From positions 1 to 64,000 of the forward strand of contig JARVKI010000020.1 in the NCBI GenBank assembly GCA_036674765.1: a stretch of 64,000 nt of DNA. The letters run 5' to 3'. Of the stretch, positions 1 through 13,100 are shown piece by piece; within the stretch, counting starts at the first letter, position 1, and each line of letters starts with the position of its first letter. Made by a program: the position numbers and the translations under genes. Under the pieces are notes generated by a model, which worked only from the letters and a program-made list of their open reading frames with translations, ran no database searches and was not told the origin of the DNA. Origin of the DNA: Seiridium cupressi (taxonomy: Eukaryota; Ascomycota; Sordariomycetes; Amphisphaeriales; Sporocadaceae).

Positions 1-724
1 TTTGTCCCTTTATGTTACTAGGGGGTTAACTGGGGTTAACAGTCTGGGGCTGTCTATGGGTCCGTTACTGGTTTTTTTTATTTTTTTTTTTTTTTTTCTT
101 TTCTTTCTCACCTTGACGACTTGAAGGCTTACTTACTATCGATCCTGATAAACTTTTCAGCAGAAAAGACCGAATGTTGGGGTATAAAACTATGTAGAAT
201 ACTGAAACCGATTCTTCCTACCCCTTCTCCCTGAACGTTACAATCCGAGATGCTATGGTTGTCTCGGCTAGTATTCAACAAGTTATGCGGTAGGAAGTGT
301 TATGGACTCCAGGAATGGATCCCTTGATTAGAGTCTGAGATCTAGGGTTCACTACAACACTTGTTTTGTTGGTTATTGTATTGACATTTGTTAACTCCCA
401 TCGTTGACGGGGCCATGCTAAGGTTAAATAAGGTTTCGTCAATCAATTCAATGACAGGTTTGCTCCAGCAAAAACCTTTCGAGTCTTCGGTACCAGATTA
501 TCAGCCCGCGTCTGGTACATCACTCGATGAAGCCACAGTCAAGACTGAATGCGTTGTAGTATAGACAATTCATTATCAAGTCATGCATAAGTCATTATTC
601 TTTTTATGTACCCCGTTTCTAAAATATGATAGTAGATATCATGCTACTGCTTATGTGCGATGTAGTCCCCGCGTCCACTTTCAAGTCATAGACATGGTTT
701 TCTTTTTCTTCATGAATGCCACCG
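1..724. other. Non-coding left flank
   Basis: No supportable gene. It holds a T-rich tract at about 70-113 and a few GGGGTTAAC-like words near the left edge. It lies beyond the 3' end of the minus-strand SEC12 gene, so the part nearest 724 probably holds that gene's 3' UTR. Confidence 0.6.
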
Positions 725-2597
725 TTAGAGAGCCTCTCCAACCATGGCGCCAATGGCACCCCCGATTTCGCCAAAAAGCACACCCTTGAATATAGTCTCT
801 CCCATATCCTCCACCCAGTGGCCGGACTTCTTGAGCCGTTGCCTCCAGATATGTTGCTCTTGGGGTCCCATTTCATCCCATGACTTGGCAGGACCGTGTA
901 TGTCCTCGTCATGGATGTGCGCCATCAGTTCCGGGAACCCTTCGGGTCCAAGCTCGCCCTCATCGTTATGCCGAACAATGACCTTTTCATGTGCCTGAGG
1001 GGTAATAGTTTCCAGGAGATCCCCAAAGGTCTTGGACTCCAACACTGGTGCTTCCTGAGCAGGGACCAACCGATAAGGACGAGTCCAGGACGTGGGGAGG
1101 AAGCGGTTTGTGCCCAGGAATGGTTTTTGGATATGCGTGGCCTCCATAAAAGTCTGCCCGATCAGGGCCAATAGCAGGAACAGCAATGCAGTGGTGACCA
1201 AGAGGCCGGTAGGCGATTCGCGCTTTGATGGGATGGCAACAACGTAGCGTGGCACTCTTGGGGGGCCGCCTTTCCTCGGGGCCGGGGACTTGTCGACAAA
1301 CTTCTTCAGCGGTATGCTGTGGACGACAGTCGTCTGTCCGAGGGATACGCTTGCGAGCTTGAGGGACACATCTGATTTGCTGCCCTGGGGCGGTATGAAG
1401 GTTGAGAAGGACAAGCCGGTAATGGCCTGCGGGTGTGCCGACTCAATGGTGTGGAAGGGAGCCAGCTTGCTCAGCAGATCGACGCCCACGCTCGAGCTGT
1501 ACTCGAGCGTGTACAGAGATATCGAACTGTCCTGGCCCGAAACGGCCACTACGTATTGCGAGTCACCTTGCTTTTCAGCTGGCGCACCCGGGGGCGTGAG
1601 GTTGCGCACTGCCAGCCCCGTTGATCGCGAGACAGACTTGGGTAGGTGCTTCACGACGGCCAGGCGCGCGCGCTCCTCCTCCTTGGCTGGCAGGCGGTAG
1701 CCATGCAAGGCCACTCCCTTGCCTCCGGCCTCGTTTGCAACGGCGAAGACGAAGCCGGGCGAGAGGTATCGAATCGATCGGAAGGCGGGCCTGGGGCCGT
1801 CCTCGACGCCTAGGGTGTAGACACACTTGGGCTCCGAGACCTCTGACTTGGAGACGTCGACAGTGTAGATGTCGTGGTCGTCGCAGTAGGCCAGTTGGTA
1901 TGTATCAGGACCGGTCTGCACCACATCCAGATCCATGGCTTCATTTGGAATTTCCAGCCGGCCCCTGGGTTTCCACCGAGCGGCACCAGAGGCAGGTACA
2001 TCGAACAGAGCTATCTGGTGCTTCTTCGCGAAGCCGGTTGAGACAGCACCGAGTTGGGCAACATTATCGAAGGGCTGGGAGAGCCTGAGGCGGCGCTGGA
2101 AGGTATCCGCATCGGTGGATGCGAAAAGGGTCTCGCGGGCGGTCTCCGAAAATTTCACACCGCTACTCTTGGGCGACTTTGCCGGTTGGGCTAGACCGAA
2201 GATGCGGAAATGCTCGCTTTCCCCTTTCTTGCAGTTTTCCGGGGTACTGTTGACACCTGCGAACACGCTCGTTGGCTTGTCCCTCCGCGGCCCGGCGACG
2301 GCTATAGTCGCAACGCTGTCCTCTTGGCCGCTAAGCTCGAGCTCGCCCGCGTTCTCGATTTCGGTTTCGCGCGCGAGATTTAGCACGGCCTGCACGGTAA
2401 CGGGGCATTTAGTCAGTCAAGTACCGCGACATGTTCGAAAAGGCAGAAGAACGTACGAGCTTGTTGCCAACCCCATGTCTTCCGGCTCCTCCACCGCCGC
2501 CTACAACCAGCTGGTTCGCATCATGCGGATCAAAGTCGCAGGCCCACAGGGGGCAGGATAGGGTGATCTTTGCGCTTGGGAGTACTCTTTTCACCAT
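725..2597 (-). CDS. SEC12: SEC12-like guanine nucleotide exchange factor (COPII initiation)
   Basis: Two exons on the minus strand, 2597-2457 and 2389-725, give 601 residues. The 67-bp intron has GTACGT, a CTGACTAA-like branch site and a CAG acceptor. The N-terminus has a first beta-propeller strand followed by a glycine-rich loop (VVGGGGGAGRHGVGNK), as in Sec12/PREB proteins. A WD40-type body follows, then one hydrophobic segment at about residues 442-462 (GLLVTTALLFLLLALIG) and a lumenal tail of about 140 residues. Family knowledge: Sec12 is an ER type II membrane protein whose cytosolic propeller loads GTP on Sar1 to start COPII budding. The start is the first in-frame ATG and begins just before the conserved propeller strand. 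No C-terminal HDEL is seen; the protein ends GAMVGEAL. Confidence 0.9.
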
Positions 2598-5455
2598 TGT
2601 CGCGCTCGTCCCGGCGGGAGGGAAAAGGACAAAAGGTGAGGCAGGGGTAGGGATGGAGGAATTATGGTGATATTGCTACGGATTTATGGCCATGATCCTG
2701 GGGCCGCCCGCTGAATCAAATCCCCTTTCATTGCAGAGCCGGGAAATTGATGACGACTGGGGGGCAGCCACGAGGCCAGATCTCTCCTGCTACCTAGTGC
2801 TAGAGCCTAATTTTTTCAGGTGTACGGATCCGGAGCCGTAGCCTCGCGCCCCAGCCCCAGCTGTTCGCATACGCTGCTAGACTGCAAACGGACCGCTGGC
2901 CCGTGCTGCGTTTTGGGCGCCGTCGGGGCTTCTTGAGCGGGTTCGCCAAATCGCTTCCACTAACTAGACTAAATCTGGGGTAACTGTCAATGAAGCTCCG
3001 ATGAGCTCACACCGCCCTGTAGTCCGTACTTTGACACGACATCTCTCAACACTACAGCCCGCTCATTTACTTGGGTCTTAACACGGTGAGCATTGTGGAG
3101 ATCTGTGGTTCATGTTATGGATTGAAATCCAAGCCGATTCCCCCAGAGGTTTTACGCTAATGCAGACCATACTTGAGGGGCCTAAAGGAAACCCATAATA
3201 CTATCCTCGGTCGCTGTTGCTCCCTGATCATGTGTGATTATAGATTATGTAGTAATGGAATAAGTATCCCAAGCCATTCATGTTGTTATTCCTACCTAGA
3301 AGATTTCCCACGTTGCGACAACTCGTGAAACATTGAACATATGAGGTTCAGAGGCACAACAGAATGGCTTTATTGGCACTGGCGAACGACGGGGGAGCCT
3401 TAGTCTCGTCTAGAACTACATAGTATATCTTTGTTGACAAAGGGTGATTTTATCTTTACGAAGCCAACAAGAAGGAACAGAGCCGCGTTTGCTCTCGTCG
3501 TACCACTGCTCCAGCAACTCTCAAAGGCCACCTAAAATTAATAACTAGCCCAGCCACATGACGTACCCATCAAACCCGCAGCAAACAACCTCCAGCCCAG
3601 ACCATACATATCAGGACTACGACGAGCTAGTTTAAATACGATCATCTCAAAGGAAATAGCTGGTGAATAAAATCTTATTGGTCAGAGTAAAGTGTAAAGC
3701 CGAGTTTCATCTCTCTAGTCTCTGTGCGATCAGTGAAGCATAAAAATCACCTTAGCCATCCGACAACTATAAGCACACTGGGGATATATATCAATTTCCT
3801 CACATTGTAGCTAGAGCTTACGGCAAGCAGAAGCTTGTGGTCTATAATTGAGAGACATTCCCGGTTGTGCAAACCTGCCATGATCCGACCAAGAGCGGCT
3901 TCGATCTCCCGCAGTAAGCTCGCTTTATATGGCTGCCGGAGTCGCTTACAAAGCCATCCAACTATTCGTCCGAACGGACATGGGATCGTTCCTATGCACA
4001 CGGCGGTCGGGCAACTGACTAGATTCAAGCGAAGTTCCACTCATGCGTTGCTACTTCTTCGTTCTGGCCTTACTGTCTCTTATCTTGTTCATGATTGGTA
4101 AGAATGACTCGATGGGAAAGGAGGGCTTGGTTTCGCACTCTGAAGTAAATAGAGCTTGACTGGATTACGAGTATATACTATGTATTGACTCGCGTATCCG
4201 TGTCATCTTGCTTGTAAGGCTGACGGGCAAGCGGATGCGGTCAGAGGCTTTCTGTCTATTCAACCCGAGTGTCATTGGGGCGGGCAAAAGCAAGTAGATC
4301 ACGGCCAATGAGTTCGACGACGCCGCCGCCATGAATCTCGGATTGCGCCCCCACGGCGGAAGGATGGAAATGAGCAGAGATGAGGTTCGGATAGAGTTGC
4401 TGGACGCTAGCAATGCAGGCCGGATGATTCCCAAACTCGGAAGAGCTGCCGGCTCGCTTGCGCAAGGGATCCTGGGCTACTACATATGCACTTCGCGGTG
4501 AGTATCAAGGATATCGGAATACCTGCCGCTTCGAATGTGCAAGATTTCCAATACGCAGGAGGAGCTTATGCAGAATGTGCTACGAGTCCGGCAAGGATGG
4601 GGCTTCATTTTTAGTCCTATGAAGGCGGCCCTTTGGTCGCCGTAGTGCTCTCGTCTTTGCCAATTTTCGAAGAGTGATTACACCCAATCCCGGATTCCCC
4701 CACTCCTGACCTATTTCCGAATATATATACAAGCAGGATGCCATGTAATTATGTCCACTTCTCGAGAGCTGCACCAAACCTGCAGACATACTTCTGAATT
4801 ATATAACCTCAAGTTGTCAGAACGAGAAGACACTATAAACCGTCATTGAGTTTGTGAGGATTTATGGACTCCGTTCCGGGTTTCCCCTTTCTCTCGTGCC
4901 TGTACGGGTGTATCCAACCAGAAATCGATACAAGAATGAAGAACAGCTTCTCTTAACATGGAAATCTACATCTCTGTAAGTATTGCAATCTGGTATCGTT
5001 GAATGATGCGCGCCAATGAAAGCGAAAAAAAAAAAAAAACGCCCCAACACCCCTTCCTGGGTTCGAAAAAGAGATTTCAAATTGAACGCTGCTCGCCACG
5101 ATCTCCTTTTTCTCTGGCAAACGCTGCGCACTGGACAAAGGAGATATTCAGTCGGGATTTGCGGACCCAGATGATTGTAACGGCTAGCGACATGAAATTC
5201 GCCAAGACTGACCCCCTAGAGTCAGGATGTAGACAGCAATGCAGAATATCCCCTGTTTGACGTCGGTTGCCCGACTTATGCAAGTCTTTCTAAATGTTAA
5301 ACGCCAAAGACTCCAAAGAAGAGGTCTTGTTCTCCTCTAGTCCGACCAATTGCGGGGAGGTGGCTGATTATAAAACATATCGTGAAATTTGGGTTTGATA
5401 CAACGAATAGAATGTTCTCGGTGGTGGGCAGGTGCCCACCTTATAAACACGGCAT
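2598..5455. other. Intergenic region between bZIP 3' end and SEC12 5' end
   Basis: Mostly non-coding. It should contain the SEC12 promoter at the left and the bZIP terminator at the right. It has an A-rich run near 5025-5039. The only protein-like signal is a short minus-strand frame at 4256-4509, listed separately. The rest shows no recognisable domain. Confidence 0.5.
4256..4509 (-). pseudogene. Possible C-terminal gene relic, family unknown
   Basis: A minus-strand frame opens just after a stop near 4510 and ends at 4256. It encodes about 83 residues with a globular-looking composition (segments such as LRKRAGSSSEFGNHPAC, SAVGAQSEIHGGGVVELIG and GRDLLAFARPNDTRVE). The glycine-rich EIHGGGVVELIGRDLL stretch resembles a folded enzyme core more than random translation. 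No start, no convincing splice acceptor and no upstream exon were found. I do not recognise the family. It may be the tail of a decayed gene or chance. Confidence 0.25.
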
Positions 5456-7174
5456 TCAGCGTCGTCCTGGGTCAGGTTGAGGTCCACTGGGTCTGGCAAC
5501 CCAACCTAGCTCATAAGATTCATGCTTGATAGGCGAAAAGCCTGGAGTGGGAGCATTGCTCGAGGTGTCCGCAGACGTGATTGGCATACCTGAGGCCTGA
5601 TCTAAACGCAGAGGCGGGAGTCTTTCTAGACCAGTTCCAGCAGATGGGGTGCCGGGCTGTGACATGGGCGCGCTGTAATTGGGTGGGGGTAGCGTACTTG
5701 CAAAAGCCCCTGGGCCGAACTCTAGCTGGGGATCTGTCCGCCGCCGTCTTGAAGATCTCTCGCCTGTGATCGGATCCCCTGCTCCATATGTCTCGTTTGA
5801 AAGAGGAGGGGGCGGAGGCACACCTTCCAAAAGTCCTCTTCCTCCCAGGGAGCTTGCGCCTCTCGGGGGAGGGCTTCTTGGCCCCTGAAATGCGATTTCC
5901 GAGATGCTGGGAGCTCGACGTACAACATCGCGTAATCGATCTCGTTCCGCGCGGTATCTTTCTCTTTCCGTCTCCAAATCTCGTAGCCGTCTCTCGAGCT
6001 CTCTGTTTTGTGCCTGCAGCTTTTCAATCATCGCCTCCTTCTGTTGGTCCTTGTCCTTTTTCCGCTGCCTGAATCTTGCTGATGCACCCGCATTTCGTTG
6101 CCGCTTTTCATCAGCCTGCCGTGAACCATTCGTCTTATCGATCGTGAACTCAACAGGTTCTCCACCAGGGGTGGCAAACACAAGTGTAGACTGCTCTTCC
6201 GGCATGCCAGTACTTCGTACTCCTTGTTGTCCACCAAGAAGCGGTGGCCATCGAGGGTCTGCAGGGCTCAGAGCCGGAAAGCCCCGGCCAGTTGGCGGAA
6301 TGCTCGTAGCATACGAGGAAGGCGGCGGAAACATGGGCGCTCGATGTGGTTGGTCAGGCGTCTCTTGACGTCGCGGAGGTATCTCTTGTGCTGGCGGACC
6401 GGAGCGACTAAGCATTGGCTGGGATGATGACCGCGATTGGGTATTCAAATTCGGCACATTTCCTGGTGGTAGTATTCCCGGCATTCGAGGCCCGCTTGAA
6501 GGCTGTGTCAGCGGCGGACCAGGGTGAATGCTGGGTGACCTTCGGTCCGCGACGTCCCTCGCAAATGTTCTGGTCTGCTCTGTCGTAGACGATGGCGGGT
6601 AGAACGGCTGCTGCACGGTTGTGGCTCTTGGTAGTGGACCTTGATTCAAACTGCTGGCTCTCGGAGACCTGGCCGTCAAATAGCGCCTGGGGCCCCCGAG
6701 CGCAGGCAAGGGATGGACAGTGCCAGGAGAGTCCCTTCTTGATGTTGAGACCATTGCTGCAAATCCCTCACCGCTCGATCCTCTGATGTGTTGTTGAGCA
6801 GGCGCTCCTTGCCCTTGGAATAGCAAAGGGCGTTGCATAGATGGGCTTGACCCATACTGATTTGCGAAAACGTTTACTGGACTCCCACGTCCTACGAGCC
6901 CCGGAGCAACAGGTGAAGTTGCGGCCATCGGAGGCGATTGGTGACTCGAAGGGTTCAGGATATTATAGACCCCTGAGCTTCTCTGCACAAGCCGCGGTCG
7001 TTCCTCGTGTGACCGAGACACGCTGCTACTCTCCTGAGATCCATCCTCGGAAGACGGGTCGCCGCCGCCGCGCAAACTCGATCGATGGGTTGCCGGAGAA
7101 TCGTGGTGCGCCGATGCGGGAGACCTGATGGAAGGGGGCGAGACAGGGCGAGACGCAGGCCCCCTCTGCGACAT
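5456..7174 (-). CDS. bZIP transcription factor
   Basis: A single minus-strand exon of 572 residues from the ATG at 7174. The frame stays open for 128 more codons upstream but contains no ATG there, so I take 7174 (MSQRGPASRPVSPPS) as the start. The N-terminal two thirds is rich in Ser, Pro and Arg and low in complexity, and contains a GVYNILNPS motif near residue 69. The basic region (KRQRNAGASARFRQRKK, residues about 357-373) runs directly into a leucine-zipper-like coiled coil (IEKLQAQNRELERRLRDLE). The NxxASxRFR signature places it with Gcn4/Cys-3-like fungal bZIPs, but I cannot say which regulator it is. A Pro-rich tail follows. Role: nuclear DNA-binding dimer, target unknown. A spliced upstream exon remains possible. 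Confidence 0.85.
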   Translation of the reverse strand: MSQRGPASRPVSPPSIRSPASAHHDSPATHRSSLRGGGDPSSEDGSQESSSVSRSHEERPRLVQRSSGVYNILNPSSHQSPPMAATSPVAPGLVGRGSPVNVFANQYGSSPSMQRPLLFQGQGAPAQQHIRGSSGEGFAAMVSTSRRDSPGTVHPLPALGGPRRYLTARSPRASSLNQGPLPRATTVQQPFYPPSSTTEQTRTFARDVADRRSPSIHPGPPLTQPSSGPRMPGILPPGNVPNLNTQSRSSSQPMLSRSGPPAQEIPPRRQETPDQPHRAPMFPPPSSYATSIPPTGRGFPALSPADPRWPPLLGGQQGVRSTGMPEEQSTLVFATPGGEPVEFTIDKTNGSRQADEKRQRNAGASARFRQRKKDKDQQKEAMIEKLQAQNRELERRLRDLETERERYRAERDRLRDVVRRAPSISEIAFQGPRSPPPRGASSLGGRGLLEGVPPPPPLSNETYGAGDPITGERSSRRRRTDPQLEFGPGAFASTLPPPNYSAPMSQPGTPSAGTGLERLPPLRLDQASGMPITSADTSSNAPTPGFSPIKHESYELGWVARPSGPQPDPGRR

Positions 7175-10100
7175 CGAGACCTGTGCCCCTTGTGGGAGAT
7201 GGCTTTGAGAACCCGAACATTGACCACCCTCGCCTTCTTCCCGACAAGGAGGCTTTACTGCCTCTGGAGAGCCTGTGACCGGGCGTCTTCCGCTCGACCT
7301 AGCCCAAATCCCCTCCGAGCTCTGATGAGTTGTCGCTCGATCGTTGACCAGCTGAATAGGACGGCCAAGCGGCTGTGCAGAATACCGCTGACCCTCTGAG
7401 ACAGCCACGGCGACGAAGTCTCCCGGAGTGTGCCGAACTACTCGTGATCGATCTTCCAAAAGCCCTAGATGGGGAATAAACTCGGCGATGCCTAAAGCCG
7501 TGGTTAACGCTCTGGTGATGCCGAGAAGAAATTGCCCTGGTCGGTTTCGATGTCCCAAAAGGCCGCCTGCTCTTTGGAATATGAAAAGAAATAAAAATTT
7601 GCTAGCACGTAATGTGTTGCTCGGGCACGTTGCTATAGTTTATACGTTGTTGCGTATTGGACTGCGAGGTCTCGTGTGCTCGACTAATTGTTGTGCGAGG
7701 TCCAGCAGAACCAATAGCTAGAGTGAAGATGATCTTCAGTGCCTCGAATGAAATGGCGGCTCGGACCGGACTGATATCAGGTATCTCGAGAGAGAAATCC
7801 CAAGGATCAAATGGAACTAAGCCAAGAATGCAACCAGTTGAATGAGGTGCAGGACGGCGGACCAGTCATAATTCGAAGACAAGGCTTGGGTACTTAATGG
7901 TCGCGGTTTGGCCACTTCCCTAGGGAGACCCCAGGGGATGACCGAATAGGCACGAAGGGTCCAATACCCAAGCTCGTAATTACTAGGAAGAAGCCTTGCT
8001 CGAACCTATTCACGAATAGAGTCGAGCAGCCGAATAAGTGAATCCGCCCTCAAGTGTGCTACTCGTTCGGAGGAGTGGTGGCGGCTGAGCTAGTCCCAGC
8101 TGTCACGTCAGCTTATCAGTTGATCTCCAAGAAGGTGCTCGGGTGCTTCTAAAAGAGAACAATCTGGTGCTTCTGGATGTCGGCCAGCATCATGAGGTGT
8201 GCGTCGTGCGAATACAAGTAGCCATGGCAAGTCTGGGCGAAGTCGGGTCCGGGAGGGTTTTGCTTATGAGTTTTCTGGACACAAAACATGGTCACAAATT
8301 TCTCGCGTGTAATAAAGCTCCTTCTTATCGGACTTTGCATTTTGTCTACCTAACTTTTTCCGGCAATGAAGGACGCATGGGGGCCTCAAGAGAGAAGCAG
8401 TCGAACGTACCGTAGAAGCAAGCCCGCCCAGTGGACTGAGCTTGGAAACGGTGAACGGGGTGCAGGAATGCTCCAGGGGCCCCCATGTCATACTTGCATG
8501 GGTGCTCAGACGTTAGACAGGGCTTAGAAGTGGTTCGTTGGTACCCGTAACTTGGGGGGCCATGAAGATCCAGGGACCCCATGACGAGTTCCTTTTTCAA
8601 ACATAGTGCTCTGCGAGGCCTGAGAACGTGGAGGCACCGCGGAATGGCAATGACCCAAAGGCACACAAGACGTCAAGATACGCTTTGCCCGACTGACCGC
8701 CATGCTGCACGTCACTTGCAACTTGTTTGGGACTCAAATGCCTCAGCTAGCAGCGCTGGCGGGTGCTTCGTAGGGGCCCTCGCTGATCCGCAAGAGCTTG
8801 AGGTACGGAAGGAACCCGGTTGGGCTTCCCAGCTACTAATGTGCCTGTCTGCAAGCGTGTTGCTTTGGCCACCTGTCGTGTTGCCCATGGGTCGCGAGCT
8901 TACCTCAGTACGTATGGCAGCGGCACTGCGGCCAATGACGAGGTGCTGATGTGACCAATGGTATGCCTCTGCAGAGCTTTGTGATGACGAAGGACAACGT
9001 CGCTGGTGGCTCTGCTGCGCCCTTTGCCGCGGGGCCGGTAGCAGAGGAGGATTGCCCTGGACGTGATATGAGCGAATCCGTTAATAGAAGTAAGCGTGGG
9101 CAGGCCTCAACTGGCCACTCGCCTACCACCATGGGTTGGGTCCCGGTAGAGGGCGGTCCTGCTCGTGTCCTCCTGCCATTAGTCAGTGAGGCCTGCACAG
9201 GACTGGATTGCTGGAACTGCTGGTTGGCTTGGAGGCTCTCGTCACTGATGGCAGAATGCTAAGCGAACATGGCCATACGACGGGGCAGATGATGAGCCGC
9301 CTGATCAGAGTGCAGTACCCATATGTCGATCTAGTTAGCACGATGCCCACTCATTCTAGATTCGTCCAGAGGTGGAGGGAGCCGGGGGCCTGGAGAGGAG
9401 GTTGGACAAGGAGACGACGGCGGGCGCGGACCGGTCTTTGGTCTTGGAAGGGTTGATGCGGTGTGGGATAGCATCTTCTGTGGGCTGGCGGTCGTTGGTA
9501 GCACCGGGCAAAGTGGTGTTAGTGCTTGCTGGCGGCCAATTTTGGTCAAGGCCGGTGGGGACCTGATCGGTCAGTTCAGACACTTGATGCCATGCGGGAT
9601 AGTGCAGAGGCTCGGGCGAGAGTCAGAATGTGATGGGCTTACCTCGTCTGAGGTAGGCGCAAGGCACGTGGCGGAACCTAGAAAAAAATGGACGGGGTCA
9701 GTGTTGAGTTGACAAGAGAGCGCTTGGCTGCAAGCACGGCTAGTGCGAGCGAGATGAAGGCGGCAGCCTCCAGTCGTGCGCGCCGGGGGACGCGGAAGGT
9801 CGACTCTGCGCCAGGACTGCCCTTGTTGCACGCCAATACGAGTACCGAAATGCTCTTACGCGATGTGTGACATGAGAAGACCGACCGCTGAGATTGGCAA
9901 CCTGGACTAGGCGGTGGAATAAAATTTTCCTTCTCCTTCTCTCCCTTGGAGCGTGCCATCCACCAGCTCTTTGCCTTGGGAGGAGAGGAACCTTATTGCA
10001 CGCCCACGCGCCTGGAGATCATCTCGGGGGGCCACAGAGCACGCCACCAGGGAAAGCATCTACTACATCACCGTACCGTGCATTGCCTATCACCAGGGAC

Positions 10101-13100
10101 ACTAACCCGAAACCACGGTCCTCGGGGGTGGCTGACGTGGGGGAATCAATTACTTACCTCTTCTCCACGTCTTTGTCAACCTGAACGCTGCTGCCGATAT
10201 CGATTCAATCACCGCTCCATGCATGCCAGCACCGAACGACTGACTGCACGCTTTGGACTAGGAGTCGCCCCGGTCTTGCCTTGCGTGGGTTGTCGATGCA
10301 GCGTCGAGCCCGTGCAGAGAGAGTATTGTGACAGTAAATCGAAGCGCGACCATTCTTCAAGCATAGCCCCAGTCTCGCGGGATATTGGCATGGTACGGTC
10401 GGTGCCCTGGTATCACCCCTGGAAGCCGCTTCCGCGGGTATATACATGGCGCTGCAGACACGCATGCAAGTGCTGTAAGAGATGTAACCTGTACGTGCGA
10501 TCATGCACCGGATGCTGCAAGGACCATGAGATTGCCTGCTGCGGCGCTGATGAGCGAGGCTTGCAAGGCTTGCAAGGCTTACAAGGCTCGTCCGGAGTAC
10601 TGCGGCCAGATATGTGACCGGGCAGCCAGCCCAGAGCGACTCCCGCGCGAGATTACCCAGACACTAGGAAATGCAAGGATATCTGAGGCTAGCATGAGAG
10701 ATGCACGAGCATCCCAGTAACCCAGCAGGCTGGGTGAGAAGTCACGCTCTATGCTGCCTTGGGACTAGACCCCTGCTGCCGGCGTGGGCTACCGCGTGCA
10801 ACAGGGAATCCAAATCTGTTGCGCCAGCAAAGGCTTCGTTCCCTCGTACCTATCGCCGGGGACATGATTCTGTCTACCTTATGTGCCAAGGAAGAAACCA
10901 ACAAGCCTGGGGACATGTTACATACGCTCGATAGCCATCTTTCTTGTGATCCGTGCCACTCAATGATTCCAGAGCGCCGGGGCCCCCCCAGGATCTGTTG
11001 ACCCCTGGGCGGGCACCGTGGCGCCTCGACGTTAAATAAGCGACTGCCCTGCGAGAAGCATACTTTCGCGAGCAATGACAGGGGTGTCGCGGATGACGAT
11101 GCGCGGGTGCCGGTCAGGATCTTGTTAGGATCAATGTCACGAGATGTTCTGTCTCCGGTACGTAGCGTTGCAACCTCATATCCCCTTCCCTGGTCATAAT
11201 TTACTTTTTTAATGATGCTTTGGCACCGGAGAATATTGGTCGTGAGCAGATGCCAAGAACATCTGTCTCAGACGCCAATTTCGTCACCACCGCCGGCGCT
11301 CTCTGTCTCTGGTCAGCGGCGAAGCACACACGTCATCCGCTTATTTATTATCTGCAGCAGCCTTGGGGTCCAGGGTGTCATTCCCCAACACGACACGATA
11401 TATGATATGTAGATGGAATACCTACATGACACCGCCCGGCTCCAAGCTGCAGCTTCGTGCCCCTGCGCATTTAAAGATGTGACTGGCTCTTGTCTACGAC
11501 CATCCTGGCGGTGGTCAAATCTTATCAATTGCGTGAAGGACCTTTGGCACATCCCAATCACCCTTACGCCACCCCAAGGAGGATCCTATCGTTGGGCATC
11601 AAACTAGTTGCGGCATTGCTACCCGTAATGAGTGATCAATCCAACCCTGTTCAATGGGCGCCAGGGGGTTTTATTGGTACTATTGCTTCGTTTCTCGCTT
11701 TTCATGGTAGACTCCAGGACTAGCGATTTGCTGTGAGTCTACGCATTAACAACGGCGATCATGGTTCATATCCAGTGTTTCTTTTTGAAGGACACAATCT
11801 CGCCGTGGTGCGCTACCATGGAACGGCAGTCCGTCCTAGAGCACCGTTAGCATGTCGAATTAGAGCTGCCGGGCCGTTCCATTGTGACAGTGCTGTACGC
11901 ACTTCATGCAGTTACCCGCCAGAGTCACCACTAGCCGGCGCTTAGATAAAACTGCTTCTTCTTGTGACGCCTCGTCCTCATCCTGGGCTCTCGCTCTCCC
12001 TCTTTCGACTGGCGTAATTCACACATGCGTTCCGAGCGTCTGGGACCCATGGGGGCCGCCGAGTGGCTCCGAGTCTAGACGGGAGGGTTGATGACACTAC
12101 CTACGTACATGAAGACTATGGCATGCAGGACATCTGCAACTAATGTAATCTCACGCTGCAGCCCTGAGTGAGCATGGGTAGCCAGTAGCCAGTATCCATT
12201 TTCGCGTTGCGCCCCTGGCTCCGAATCCCTACCTGATTAGTGCCATATATGGGCAGGACTTTCACTAGAACTGTGGCGTGAGCAAAGCAAACAAAAACAT
12301 CAAATCTCATATTACATGCAAATTGCTTTGTTGACGCAGGAACAGCCTCGTCAAATGTCACACACACATATTGGCGCTATTCTTGGATACAGCGTACAGC
12401 TGTAGCGAGCCTCAAGTGTGCCTACCCGTGGCCCATGCCGCGAAAGAAAGGCCTTGAGCAAGCATACGGCTGCTACTGTGTAGAGGCGTATCCGGGTGAA
12501 TTCAAGGTTCAATGCTAGCGGTCGGTGTCTCGGCAACGAGCCAGCTAGTAGACACGCCCTTTCGTCGGGCCTCGGGGGATTTTCTGCTAGGGCTCCGGTC
12601 GGAATCGCAGACAGCAGCGCCAAGGACTAACCAGGTGGTGTCGCTCAGCATGCGGTATGTATGCCAAAGACGGCATACGGGATCAAGGTCGCGCAAAAGA
12701 CGGCCGGTGTAGCTGCCCCAAAGTCGCCGATCTAATTGACTGCCTGCATCCAGTGCAGATCATGTGTCCGTTGGGTGGACCATTACCAAGGTACAAATTA
12801 AGACATGTGCGGGACGGCACGAGTACAGTTGGGGCGCTCCATCTCAGGTCCTGGCTCTCATATTGACGAGATGCAGCCAGGTCCGACAGGGCAGGACCTT
12901 GGACCGCACTCGGTCTCTCCACGCAGCGCCGGCATTCTTCCAAGCTGCTGGGAGCCAGAAGCAATTCTGCTCTGCATTACATGATCGGCAGTTCTTGTTC
13001 TGCAGACAAAATCCCTTGGGAACGCTGTTTCTTTTGTTCGTCATTCCGCAGGGTTCGGCCGATTGTCTCATCCTGCAGAACCTGTCGCTCCTGCGAATCC

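Noticed and set aside
1..60. GGGGTTAAC words suggesting telomere-type repeats
   Set aside because: Only two copies, not the TTAGGG unit, and the left edge is a window cut.
7175..7558. In-frame 5' extension of the bZIP gene
   Set aside because: No ATG in the extension and no bZIP-like or low-complexity character. Kept only as a possible spliced start.
9946..10617. 223-codon plus-strand frame in the gene-free stretch
   Set aside because: It opens with TTG, is Cys/Arg/His-rich in a random way, overlaps other frames and contains the 9-bp repeat. No domain.
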